Shown here: one piece after another, positions 12,122-24,300 of the stretch
Numbering within the stretch: position 1 is the stretch's first letter
Layout: the number at the start of each line of letters is the position of its first letter
Source: Montifringilla adamsi
Lineage: Eukaryota; Chordata; Aves; Passeriformes; Passeridae
Length of the DNA: 64,000 nucleotides
Assembly: GCA_017590115.1 (NCBI GenBank)
Contig: JAGGNK010013670.1
Span: 1,857,343 to 1,921,342 of the forward strand
Direction of reading: 5' to 3'
Program-made: the position numbers and the translations under genes
The notes under the pieces: generated by a model
The model's database searches: none
Told to the model about the DNA's origin: nothing
The model's input: only the letters and a program-made list of their open reading frames with translations

Positions 12122-13491
12122 AGGTGCACCAGCAACACACTGTCCTAGGAAACAGAAAAGGAAGTCCAGGTGATAAAAATCAGGCCAGTTTTACAGAGAG
12201 GATCTAAATTCAGACACTATTATTTGAGATGAGATGTGGCCCTGCAAGAGGACAGGAATTTCCCAGCTCCTGCTGTGCCCTGAGCTCTGTTACCAGGATC
12301 ACAGAGATCATTTCCATCTGCTCTGGGGTAACATGGCTGGCCGACCAAATCCTCAGCAGGAGAGAAGGGGGAAGAGGGAGGGAGGAGCAGGAGAGCCTGA
12401 GTACACAAGAGCCCAGATGCAAAGTAATAACCCATCACAACCACAGCTTTGACAAGTTTTGATCATGTGTCTGTGGGTTTCCAAAATGGTCACAGCACAC
12501 AAATTCAGCTGAAGAGTTCCTTTAAAATGTAATGTTTGTGCTCAGCAAGCAAGCAGGAGGAGGGATGTCAGCTTCCAGGCATTTTTCCATCATGCTTTTC
12601 AGAGAAAGTCTGTATCCCACCACAGCCTCCACCAACAGCTTAAAAACCGTGATAAAATACCTCAAAGGAAATGTGACCATCCAACAGCAAATAAATTACC
12701 CAAAACAAAACCCATCAAAGAAGCCCTCATCAACTATCATGAATTGAATTTTTACTGACTCAGAGGGGCTTAGCTGCTTTCTAAACAGGCTCAGCTATCC
12801 CCAGTGTACTTTGCAAAATTCAATCCAGTAATCCAATCCCAGATGCATTATGTGAAATCTTATTTCTCCAAGCTCTAGAAAAGAACAAGCAAAAAGGAAG
12901 GCTTTAGGAACACTAATTTGCCAATAAATACTCACTGAGCCAATTTTGCCTTTACTGCTTTTTGGAGGAAAATAAAAGGCAAAAAACATCCCAAAAGAGA
13001 AACTGCTGTCTGAGTACTACATTCCCTTATTAAAACTTCACTTGTGGATAGAAAAAATACCATGGAGCACATACCCTGAAATTAGCCCAGCATGTGCTGC
13101 CCCAAGAAACAAATCCTTGGAAACTAGATTAGCATCATTCCCAGTAGGCTTCCACTAGAGAAATCACTGCCAGCTCTGTCCAGAAATGGAAAATCTCTGC
13201 AATATGCAATAAATGGACCCAAATATCTCAGTGCAGAGCAGGGCATGTTCCAGCAGTGCCCAGTGAAGGCACAGGCAGCCCACACCGTGGCTGTTACATT
13301 TCACATGGGTGCCATCGCACAGTGAAGTCCCAGAGTGACCAGGCAGAGCTCCTGGTGTTCTGGGAGCCCCGAGCTGAGCAGGGACAGACTCGCCCTAGTG
13401 CTTCATCAGAGGAGACAGCCCAGGTTTATGGGTCCCCACCTGCCCTATGGATGCTCCATGGGTGACACAGATGGCATCAGGAGCACAGCAG
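12122..13491. other. Non-coding stretch
   Basis: No gene or repeat recognised. Short open frames overlap in several frames at 12210-12462 in a purine-rich segment. The flank just before the LTR (13250-13490) is GC-richer. Confidence 0.5.
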
Positions 13492-13870
13492 TGTGGTATT
13501 CACATTCTCTGAACAGAGACATAATTCTCTCTCTGTTCAGAATAATCCCAGGATTTCTCCTCAAGAAGGCAGTGAGAAAGCTGAGAGAAAGAAGAGGGAA
13601 AACAATTCTTATCGCCACTTGCTGCTCCTGTTGTTTGGCACATGTGGAATGTGTTATGGAGATTGTTTACTGAAAGTGATTTGTTAATTGGACACTGCTG
13701 ATGATTGTTTGGATTGATTGACCAATTGGGCCAAAGCTGTGTTGTGACTGTTGGAGACAGTCATGGGGTTTTCTTTAGTATCTCTATAGTGTTAGTGTAA
13801 TATAGTAATAAGTAATAAAACAATTAATAAAGCAATTGTTCAGCCTTCTGGAGTCATTGGAGTCACTGCA
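13492..13870 (+). mobile_element. Solo LTR of a songbird-type endogenous retrovirus
   Basis: About 379 bp starting TGTGGTATTCAC and ending GGAGTCACTGCA, so it has the canonical TG...CA ends. It contains AATAAA at 13826-13831, then CAGCCTTCTG at 13841-13850, as expected for an R/U5 region. No internal gag/pol sequence or second LTR flanks it, so it is best read as a solo LTR left by recombination. I could not find a clean target-site duplication (left ...GCAG, right TGTTATC), so one end may be off by some bases. Family recalled from memory as abundant in passerines. Confidence 0.75.
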
Positions 13871-14398
13871 TGTTATCCCCAGATGGGGACTGCCCTGCAA
13901 CGACAAGGAGCACTGCCACTACCCCACACAGCAGCTGTTCCATCAGGAGGGCAAGGACCAGGCCAGCAGCTGCAGGTGACATCAAGCACCCAGCTCTGCC
14001 AGCATCCTTCTGCCCTGGCACTGCCCCGTGGGATCCCAAGCCATCTCCAGCCAGCAGCAGGGAGACACCCTGCCCCTGAAAGCAAACATTTCTGGCTTCC
14101 TCATGCTGGCATGCAGAAAGAGGGAAGCAAAGCCCACTGTAAAGAGCACAGTTCCATAGCTCAGTGTACCACCTGGAAAGGTGGGCTGAAGCCAAGCAGG
14201 CAAACAGTGTCAAAAATGGGATTTTTCCAGGCAGTTGTTTCCCTGCAACTGCTGCTCTCTTGGAAACAAAGGCCATCCCTGCAGCCCCTGCTTATGGAAC
14301 ACACAGCACTGTGCTGGGACCCCATCAGTGACCAAAGGCAGCACAGTGGCCCAGAGTGGGTCCTGTTTCTGCCCTGGGCAGAAGCAGCCTGTGAGAGT
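13871..14398. other. Non-coding stretch, GC-richer
   Basis: A GC-richer segment with overlapping open frames on both strands (the longest 175 codons, 13883-14410), none with a recognised domain. The overlap on both strands argues for composition rather than coding. Confidence 0.5.
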
Positions 14399-14610
14399 GT
14401 CATAGTTTAAACACATAGTTTAGACAAAAAGTGTTCTGAAAAGATTATTCTTACTACTTTTTTTTTTTCCTTTTAATTACTATTAATAAAATTTTCTTTA
14501 TACACTTTTAAATCTACCTTTCTCCAAGAAGGTAAACATTCCAACAAGAAGTAAGTACATTAATAATTAACCAACACTAAAACCCACCACACTCATTAAC
14601 ACATTAGATT
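14399..14610 (+). mobile_element. AT-rich LTR-like fragment (one arm of an inverted pair)
   Basis: Begins TGTCATAGTTTAAACACATA and has a possible polyadenylation signal, TATTAATAAAATTTTC, near 14484. It reaches AACCCACCACACTCATTA at 14581-14597. Its reverse complement matches 18095-18330 over about 200 bp, including GTGTGGTGGGTTT and TGTACTTACTTCTTG. It is most likely an LTR or LTR plus leader of a degraded endogenous retrovirus. No internal genes remain. Confidence 0.55.
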
Positions 14611-17007
14611 AAAAAAATATCAAAATTAAAAAAAATCTTAACAAACCAAAAGCACTACAGAGAGACAGCACTAAACTACAGCTGGGCATTCCTGATGGGA
14701 GGCTCATCCCCACCAAATGTGCTCCTTCTGTCCTGTCCCACTGCTAAGAGATGCTGGACTTGCCTTGTCCCCCTCCTCTGGCCCTTAGCCACAGTGGTGC
14801 AGGGCAGCAGGCAGGTGACAGCTCAGGACACGGAGCTCGAGAGGACTCTGTGGCACCAAAAATCACCTCCCTCAAAAAGCAGTTGCCATGTGCTCTGTGT
14901 TTTATTAATTTAATGGTCAGGATAATAAATTTGTCAGTAATGACAAAGAAATTCCCTAGAAACTGGAGTACTCAAGTGTCATTGAAGCTCCATCTATTTA
15001 GCAAATAGATGAATGCCTTTCAGCGAGGCTGGGTGTGATTAAGCAGCTGTCACAGCTCCTGCAGCAGCTGCACAGGCACAGGTAGCTCTCAGGGCTCTTC
15101 CTCACAGGGATGGGAAGATGATCCTGATGTGAATGGAAATCAGCAACTGAAAACCCAATTAATGAACTGACACAGAAGTAATGGGTCATTTCTGTAAGTC
15201 TTCTGCTCCCGTTGACTTGTACAAGCTTCAGTTTTTATAATCAGATTCATTAGTTTCACAAACAACAAATAATAGATTTTGCTTTCTGGAGTGCTGAAGT
15301 TATGTTTGAGTGGACTCATCCCTTCATGAGGGAATATGAGTTTTTTTAGAGGGACTTTGATTTTTGGTACTCATTTTTGTTTTTTTCCAGGACCGAGACA
15401 CTGAATCTATTTTAGTAGCTTGATTTCTTAAAAATTCAGGATGATAAACTGTTTCTGTTACTTTTACCCGTCTAATTGAGCTGTTCTTTTCATATGTGTA
15501 CTCTGCTCAGCTGCCAATGAAATTGGAGGAAGTTTTCCAGGGAGTTTCTGTGTGCTCTGTTTCCCAACACACACTGCAAGAGCTTAAGAAAAGAGAATAC
15601 ACAACTCTCTGCTCTCCCACTTCCATAACTAAAAACTCATGGAAAGTCCCAGTGAAAATGTGGCTGAATAATGGATCGGAGAGCTCGCTGTCCTTGGGTA
15701 GCAGATATCAAAGATAACACTTGGTCCATTAGAGAGGAAAAAGACATGGCCATGAAGGGGCCTTTAAAACAAGAAATTTAAACCAGAATGAATCAGCAGA
15801 AGACTGCTTGTACAGAACACGGGTACACCTCAAAGAAATGGTTTGAAAGCGTTTCTCTACAATGCAAGATAGAAAAAGGAAAAGAAAGGAAATAGCCACT
15901 GGGACGGACTTTCAACCTGGAAACAGCAAAATTTACACCAGCTGAGAATCTGCTCTAATTAAAAGGAATATTTCTGTATGAAAGAAAATGAAGCACAAGA
16001 TGCTCAACCTAAGGTAAGGAAGTTTCAAGAGAATATTAACTGGTGAGGCTAACAATTACAGCAACTACCAAACACCAGGTGGCCCAGAGGGATCACCCAG
16101 GGGACAACAAGCAGGAACTTCTTCCTCACTGAATGCACTGAGTCCCCACACTGCCTACAGCTCACTGAGAAAAGCTTAGAGCTCTATGAGACAACATGAC
16201 CAGAAATTCTTCCTCTGTGTATCCTAAATATTTAATGTGCCTGACATTCTGGTTTGCTGAAAACCATCACAAACCCAGAAGATTCTGAAGCAAAGCAGAG
16301 CAGCGGTGGAGGAAGCTGTGGGGGAAGGGAGGCGCTTCTCAGAGCATCCCCAGCTGAGCACAAGCACACACTGTACCATTTGGGAGGCAACTTTATGTGC
16401 TCTTAGTAGTAGATTAATGAATGTAATTACCTAACATTGTGGCTGTGAATGCTGCAAAACTGTAATTTATAGTGTGCTGTAAAGTTCTAATGTGTTTTTA
16501 TGTCCATAAGCTGCTTAACCATAATCTAATGCATTTGTACACGAGCACCCTCCTAAGTGGCTCTCGGATCAGCAGCGAGCGCGAGTTCCCCTCGCTGCAC
16601 ACTCCTGCTTTGTGTCCTGATAAAGCAACCTCTCCTTCCTGCTGGGCAGCTGAGGAGGCAGCTGCTAAAGGGATGAAAGGTTTGAAATCCAGTGGCAACC
16701 CCTCCCTCCCTCCCAAAGTGCCAGTGCAGTACAAGAGGAGACAGCACATGGATGCTGGGGGATCCCCTTGGAGTGATGCAGAGCCAGCACTCAGCCCCAC
16801 CCCACTCCTGCACCTCGTCCTCCACAGCCAGGACAGCAGGAGATGCTGGGACAGCACTCACAGGGAACTGTCTCAGGAAAACCCTTCACCTTCTCTCAGT
16901 TTCAGCTGCTCTGCTCTTCCTGCTGCAGGACCCTGTGGTCACTTCAGTCCTTCTCTGCTCCAAGAGGAGGGATGTGGCCAGGACTCCTGAAGTATGTGCT
17001 TATTGTT
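14611..17007. other. Non-coding stretch between dispersed repeats
   Basis: No gene recognised. 16385-16560 is an AT-rich, repeat-free block that resembles non-coding regulatory DNA. The 172-codon plus-strand open frame at 16472-16990 begins in it and runs into GC-richer DNA without any recognisable domain. Confidence 0.5.
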
Positions 17008-17183
17008 GCCACTAACTAATTTAGGCAAACCATTTAACTTCTTTATGCCCTTGCTTAACCATCTGTAAAATGGGACTAATAATAAACCTCAGAGGGATTT
17101 AGTTAGACTTAATTAAATGGTTTGTAAAGTGCTTTGAGATCCTCAAGAGAAATGTGTTGTGCAAGTGCAAATTATTATTACTG
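17008..17183 (+). mobile_element. Ancient MIR/L2-tail-like SINE
   Basis: The order of blocks matches the MIR core and L2-type tail: GCCACTAACT, TTAGGCAAACCATTTAACTT, CCATCTGTAAAATGGGACTA with ATAATAAACCTCAGAGGG next, then TTTGTAAAGTGCTTTGAGAT and a 3' AAATTATTATTA run. The tRNA-derived head is missing. Copies of this age occur at low density in birds and predate the bird-mammal split. The overall shape is clear, though the exact subfamily cannot be named by eye. Confidence 0.75.
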
Positions 17184-18094
17184 TTACAGTGCTTTCTACT
17201 TTCAACACAGTTAAATATTAATGATCCAGTTCTCCTAATGCCCACTGATACAACTTTCCTGAACAGTAATTTTCTCAGCTAAAAAGACACAGGACCTGGT
17301 AGTAGAACATCAAAAAACTTTCTTTGTTGTTCATTCATAAGTAGTCTGAAACAGCAGATAAGAGTAAATATTTTAGTGTGTATCAAACCAAAGATGGGGA
17401 TCCCAAATGCCTGTGCTGTACATGCAGTCAGATCAGAGCCGAAACAATTCCAATGAAATCACCAAACGAGTGTTCCTATTGCACACTGCCAGAGGCCCAG
17501 GGAGGAAATCAGCATCAATGCTGATATATAATAAATGCCTTTGCTGGCTAAAGAGGTACCATGGCATGAGTGACATGATTAACATTCAATTAACAGCTCC
17601 ACGGCGTCAGAAGGAACATCAATGCCCTGTTAGTGAGAGTGTTGCAGCTTCAGGGGCCAGGGGAGAGAACATCCTGGATTTTCAATGAGGTTTGTCTATT
17701 GTGATCCCACAAAAACGAGCTGAAAGTTGCCTGCAGGCAAAAAACCAAACAGCCATGATTCCTTCTCTTTTCTCAGCTTCTTCCAGGCCAACTTAAAAGG
17801 AGAAAAATGAAAAAAAATTGACTGGTGACTTCAGGTGTTAGGAGCTGGGTGAAGTGAGCTGGTTTGCAAAGCCTGCTGAGCCTGTCCCCCGCAGGAAACT
17901 CAGCCACAGGAGCAGAGTCCTGCCCCAAACACTGAACTCTCCCCTCCCCAGGACGTGGCAGAATCTGCTAAAACTGAACCCCGAATCACCACTGACAAGT
18001 GTTTTCTTAGTATTTTTCAGTATTGACTTTAAATATTGTAGTGGTTTTGGTTCACTAATTTGAGATTTTGATAATTTTGATTTTTTTTTGGCTA
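17184..18094. other. Non-coding stretch
   Basis: No gene or transposon recognised. Short open frames only. 17940-18090 becomes AT-rich as it approaches the LTR-like fragment. Confidence 0.5.
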
Positions 18095-18330
18095 ATTACT
18101 AATGAGTGTGGTGGGTTTCAGTGCTGGTTAATCACTAATGTACTCACTTCTTGCTGTGAGGTAGGATTAGGAGAAAGGCAAAGTAGGCTCAAAACTTTGA
18201 AAGGGTATAAAGAAAAATTTATTAACAGTAACTAAAAGAAAAGGTAATAAGAGAACAAAAGTTTTAGAATTTTTCTCTTTTTACAACTTTTCTCACTGAC
18301 AATGTAAAGAAACAAAATTTAAAATTTTAG
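18095..18330 (-). mobile_element. AT-rich LTR-like fragment (second arm of the inverted pair)
   Basis: Opposite in orientation to 14399-14610 and about 3.5 kb away. Shared blocks include TAATGAGTGTGGTGGGTTT, TACTCACTTCTTG and GTATAAAGAAAAATTTATTA, the last with an AATAAA on the minus strand. The very AT-rich DNA on to about 18680 may be more of the same element, but I could not align it with the first arm. Confidence 0.55.
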
Positions 18331-21300
18331 TCCGTTTACTACGTCTAAAGTAGTTTTTTTTCTACTAATAATATATCAGAAGCCAAATCAAACATTAAGA
18401 AAAAAAAAAAGTAATTCCAAATTTGAAGGTATTAAGTTTACACACACAACCTTAGGTGATCTCCACTTGGAACTGTGGTGTGATTTTTAATTATATGGTG
18501 AACTGTGATATTTCTATTTGATCTTCAATAATAATGACATAACAAAGATACATAATCTATTGATAATTAAGTCAAATGTTTTTACCATCCTTATGTAAAA
18601 AGGATACAAAATAGGCTACAAAGCGAGCCTACCTAAAGAAAGCTGATTAAAAAGCACTTACAATATACTTATATTACAGATCCTAAAAATAATTAAAAGA
18701 GCAAAGAAAAAAAAAAAAGCCAAGGAAAAAGAAACCACAAAAAAAAGAAGAATCATCATCATGCCAGATGAAAAATCCCCTTTGCACTGAAGCACCAGAC
18801 AGCAGAGCAATAAGGATACAGCAGGTAGGAATGTAGCAAATAGAAATGTGTGGTTTTGAATCATGAAGTCTTTATTTCATCTAACACAAGCTCCTCTCAT
18901 TACTCCCTGCAACAGAAGAAACCACAGCAAAGACCATTAGGGGCCCGGGCCAGCACTAGGACTGAGACCCTGCAAACTGTTCTCATCCTGCTCCTACACC
19001 AAGGGGAAAAAAGATGTTCTCACTTGCTTTGGTTGCCTGTAGCTCCCTCATGGATCAGGCAGGTCACACCTACCCTGCAGAGATGCTGCCCATGCTTCAC
19101 TCAGCCCACCTGGAATCTCAGAGTCCCTGCGTACAAAATCCAAAATATTCTCCAGAGTAGGATCAGTTAACCATGAACACTTACACAATGCCAAGCTTCC
19201 AGATAAACATCCCTGAGGAAGAATTTTCAAGGTGACCTGTGTAAATTTTGGATGCTTTCAAAGCCAGCCAGAAGGGCTGTCACCACACCACAAGGTCCAT
19301 CAGTGATGTCCTTTGGCTCCAAACCAGACTGGCCAAGCCAGAACTTGCCCTGAGGGATAATCCTTCAAAAGAACAGCCTTGAAACACAAACCAGGCAACC
19401 CCCACCCTCTGATCCCAGGGGGGCAGTCACCTCTGAGCAATTAAAGGACCTGGGTGCCCCTGTGGGGTGGCAGGAGCTGCTGGCACACTGGAATGAGACT
19501 TCTCAAGGCCTGGGACCAGTGCAAGTCCCCCAGTGTTTATAAACCTTCTCCACTTGAGCACATTTCACACAGGCAGGCCTGTGTGCCATCAGTGAGGAAA
19601 AGAAGAGTTGTGGCAATTTTATGTTAGTCATAATTTTAAACCCATCAACTTCAGCATAAGGATTTCTGTCTGTTTCAGTATTTAATTTATTTTGCCTTCT
19701 AGTGTTCCTAAATTAGGGAGACATTTTATTGCTCTGGTTGACATTTTTATGAAAACTGAAACTAGGCTTCATTTTTAAAGTGAAATTTCTCCACTTGAAA
19801 AGCTAATTAATGCTTGTGCCCACACTGGGGATGCAGGTGCAAAAATACAGACAGACCTACACACACACAGACTGCCTGGGTGGAAAGATGAATATCCTTT
19901 TGAGAATTCAGACATCCTGTACCTTTGTCACTACAGTAAATGGCAAGATTTTAATATTTTCCTACTACTCCACAATTAAAACCTGCATCCATGACTGGAG
20001 ACTACAATCCCTGAGTCTGCTTTTTTTCGTAAACAAGGATTAAAGCAGCACTTTACACAGACTGGCTGCCAGTTATTGTATTAATATAATCCATCTTTGC
20101 TTCCTCTTGTTTCAAAAGAGAGGTAAGTGCTCTGGCAGCCTTGAGCTCCTTCCCCTTGCCTTCACCAGCTGATTATTTTCAGAATGGAAATGCTGGCCTC
20201 AGTGGTACCTGCAAACAGCCTGACTGCCCGTAATGATGATCTACCTGTCTGCTGCTTCCAGGCCACCTGTTTGCAGCCTCCCAGGAAGCTTTACAGATAG
20301 ATAAAAAGCCTCCAGTATCTTCTCCACATAAACTGCAACCCATCCATCAAGTTGTTTACATCACACCAAGATATATGCACCTTTATCATTAGAGGAGCCG
20401 TCTCCAGAAATGGGATGAACACACAGGCATCATAAATCTCCCCTTTTACAAGGGGACTGCATTATTTTGTTGAAGGAAATGCACCCAGCAGCATCCCAGC
20501 CATTAAGGGGGTGCAGTACAACAGAAGGGCACAAAGGCAGAATGTTTTTAAAACACAAGCAGAATCCTCTAGGGAGGACACGGTGGGTTCTACAGCAGTG
20601 TGCTTTGCTTGGCTCAAAAGCTGCCATTCCACAAATACTCTTAAGGCCAGGCAGCTCCTGCCAAGATTTTGAGCTGCCTACAAACCTGCCTGGCCGTGGA
20701 TGTTTGCTGTGAACACAGCCAGGGCATTGCCATTGCAATCTCACAGCAATGAACATTCTCCTGCAGTTCCAGTAAACACGATCTGCCAAACTGGGGAACG
20801 TGCCCAGGCTCTGAAGGCTCTGAAGGATCAGGCCCAGCAGCCCAGCAGCTCTGTCCTCAGGCAGAGATGTCACCTGTCCGGCCAGCCCCTGCCACCAGCA
20901 GACACCTGAGACCAGCACTGGAGGGGAATTGTTCATCCCTGTGGTGGGAATGGATGAGCACAGCTCTGCAGGAATCCCCCTTCACCACAAAGCCGCCCTG
21001 GCCATCATGCCAGGCTGTAACTGGGGATTCTCCCGGGTTACAGACACACAGGGACTCAGCAGCTCTGCCTCAAACATCCCCCATAGGAATGGAGTAGGAA
21101 GTGGCAGAGGAGCCTGGCTCATCAGCAACACCTGAAAAAGCTGTCAGAAAAGGAGGGGGCAGGTGTGAGGGGACTGAAAGACAGCTCATGTGTGAATGAA
21201 GTCTGAATTGACATCCCAAATCCAAAAAGAATCTGTACTGTGATCTGCTCAGGGTGGGGAAGAAGAGAAGTCTCCCCCAGTGAGACAAGTATCCCAAAGG

Positions 21301-24300
21301 GACCTACTGTGGATTTGCTTTGAAAACTGCTTTCCTGTTTATCTGCCAGAACAAATAAGGACAGTCAGAGTTTGCTGCTGTAAACGTCTTTCCTCTTCTT
21401 GAGACAAATTCTCTCACAGAGTAATAATTTATTTTTAATTGCTGCATTTAGACAAAATAAACCACTTGAGAAAAAGAGGACATGCAAAAATAACAACAGA
21501 TTTGAAATGAAGTCTGGACCTTCACTTGAGCTACAGAATTAAAAGCAGATTAGAGTAGGTATGCAGAGTTATTAGAGCAAAACATGAAATTCCAAAGACA
21601 ACCAAAGCACGATTTGCTGTGTCCCTGCAGTGTCCCTCTGCTGTGACCCATCCTGTGCAGGGACCATGGGGCTGGGATTAAGCTCATTTTCACATCTAGG
21701 ATTCTGTAACTGAGAACTGCAGGTCCCAAACCTCATGTTCCACCACAGAAGAACAGAGCTGCTTTTGCCACTAGATGGGAATAGGTGCAGTTGCTGATCT
21801 TAGAAGGCTGGAATACAACAAATTACTGCTTAGCCCACTGAAAAATAAACCAAACACAAGATCTTTATTTCCTCTTTCTTAAATGCAACTACATACAAAA
21901 TTACAGCATTTGCTATTTCAGCAGGAATGTTTTTAGCCACAAGAAGCTGAAGAGACAAGAAAGGATTTCAGGGAGAAGTAAAAGTTTTATGAGACCCACT
22001 GATATGTGGGGAAGAAGAGAGGAGCTTCTGGGCACACATAGCCTTGTGAGGCTGGGGCAGCTAAAGGCCTGCTGAGTTTTCCCAGATGCCACATAACAAG
22101 GGCTAAGGATCAGTGAAATGTGATGGGCAGAGACCCCCTGTATCCTGGAAGAACAGAGAAAGACATTTCCTCCAGTTCCAGTTCCTTTTCCTTTCCTTTT
22201 CAAAAGCAAGCCATGTCCTGAACAGCACAGAGAATAACCCCCCAGCAGGTAACCCTGCCCTTGAAAGCATCTCTGGTACTTCCCAAGCCTCTCACTGGAA
22301 CGTTGATAAGCAGAATGATAAAGCCCAACCACACAAATGTCAATGAAAGGCAGCTCAGGGAAGAGGATAAGGCTCTCTGTCAAAGTGCTTCCTTTTCTTC
22401 TCCTTATCAGCTGCTCTGCCCCATGCTCAGTTTGTTCCTGAGCACCTCTGAATGTGCACAGCACCAAACAGGCAGGGAGGGAGAGGAATCATTGGCACAC
22501 AGGCAAAGGAATCATTCCTATCAGTGACAAACTCCAAGATCATTGATTGCCACTCCCTACAGCCCGTGTGGAAACCAGCTGGAAGAGCTAAGGAAGGAAT
22601 GGAATTCTGGTGTTAGAAAAACAAGTTCTAATGAGATGCAGCTAAAGACTCGCCTCTGATAACCCGTTTGTGGATAGACAAGCCCAAACTGAGTTTGTAT
22701 CTGCAGGAAAACATGAAAAATTCAGTTTCACTAGAGACCATTCTGGCCAGTTTAACAAACTGGTAACAGTCAGGGTTTTTATGAAGTCCCTGTGCTCGAC
22801 AGCTCCGTGCTGTCATCTGAGCTTACAAATTGCCTCTCTTGAATCTACAGAGCTATGGTTTTTTGTGGCATTGACATTTTCCTTTCAAGCATATCAGTTC
22901 TTCCTTCATTTCAAATGCTGGTTGCTCATTTTATCTGCCCTTTAAGTGTTTAAAAAGATTCAAACTGGATTAAGAAGAAAAAAAATCAAACCCAAAACCC
23001 CACAGTCTTCTGGATTTATGTGTTTTTGTGATGTGGTTGCCATGCTGTAACCAATCAGATAAGCTCCTTAGTTCCCTCCAGTGATGGATTATTGAGTTTT
23101 TATTTATGTTTCTCCTTGTTTAGCCTCCCAAGCACCAATACACTTGTACCAATGTCTCAGCTTCAACTCCCATTAAGGAAGGAGAGAGCCGGCAAATGTG
23201 ATCAGCCTTGGAGATTTTCCAGAGTCAGAGTGCTCCTGAGCCCTGTCCTCTGCTCTCAGCACATTTGGCACTGGCTTTGCTCTCTTCCCAGCCCTGCTCC
23301 CCAGCACGGGTTCAATACAGCCTGCAGATCACTCACTGCATTTCACACCCACTTGCAGACATTTGACAGACAGGAGGAAAATAAAGAAAAACAGCACTGA
23401 GCAATGAAGGCCAAAGATAAGTTCAAGACCAATAAAAACTGTGATCTCCACCTCCCAAGTGCTGTACAGTGTCCCTCCTGTTCTTCACTTACAGAGCTTT
23501 TCTTTCCCCTCCCAGGGCAGGAAAGCACTTTTAGACTAATGGTCTGCTTCAAAATCAACACACTGTGGGTTTCTTCTCATGGAAGGATTCCAGTTCTCAT
23601 ACTTAAAGTCAATCTTAATATACTTGTCTATTGTAACTGCTACAGAATTGTTCTCCAAAGCACTGCATCTCAACAAACTCACTGTGGAAGTCTGAAGATA
23701 TTTGTGGTGTTAACAGAATGATGATCTCCTTCCAGGTAAAGGTCAGTCCCCTTGCCAAAAAATTTAGCTTTGCAGAAGGGTGGATAATTAATTGCTGAAG
23801 CAGTTCCTGGCACCAGTTAAACCTCTCTTGTACCCAAGAGCAGCCTGAGCTGCCATCAAGCAACCTGGACTGATCCTCAGCCAGAGCTTGTTGAGATTTT
23901 CCCTACCTGAGGAGCACATTCCATCAATATAAAGTCTGAAAAATTCAATTGGAAATGCCGATTTATCTTCTGGAGGTTCATTCCTGGTACAAGTTGGCTT
24001 CACCTATGGCTGAGTTGGGATTTTTCCCCACATCAGATAAGAAAACAGGCAGAGCAATGTGTAGGGAGCACAACTCCTCCTGAGCTGGAAACCACTGGCT
24101 TTGCCTGCACAGAAGAAACAGAAAATGCCCACAGAGTGTAACCTGCTGGAATTCAAGGTTAAAATTCAAGGTCATCCCAGGTCTCACAGCTCTGCAGTCC
24201 AGGGGACAAGTACATGACCCCAAGCCTAAGCCCAGACTGTGCCCTGTGGCAGTGACACCTGCCCAGGCACACACCTGCAGCACGAGCTGTGCCAGCCTCA

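Noticed and set aside
13480..13912. AGGAGCAC on both sides of the LTR at 13492 as a target-site duplication
   Set aside because: The copies are not adjacent to the LTR ends (several bases off on the left, more than 30 on the right), so this is probably coincidence.
14399..18330. A provirus with LTRs at both ends
   Set aside because: The two LTR-like fragments are inverted relative to each other, and no gag/pol/env-like coding sequence lies between them.
21913..22467. 184-codon minus-strand frame
   Set aside because: No domain. Plus-strand frames overlap it. Length is within what chance allows for a 64-kb six-frame scan.
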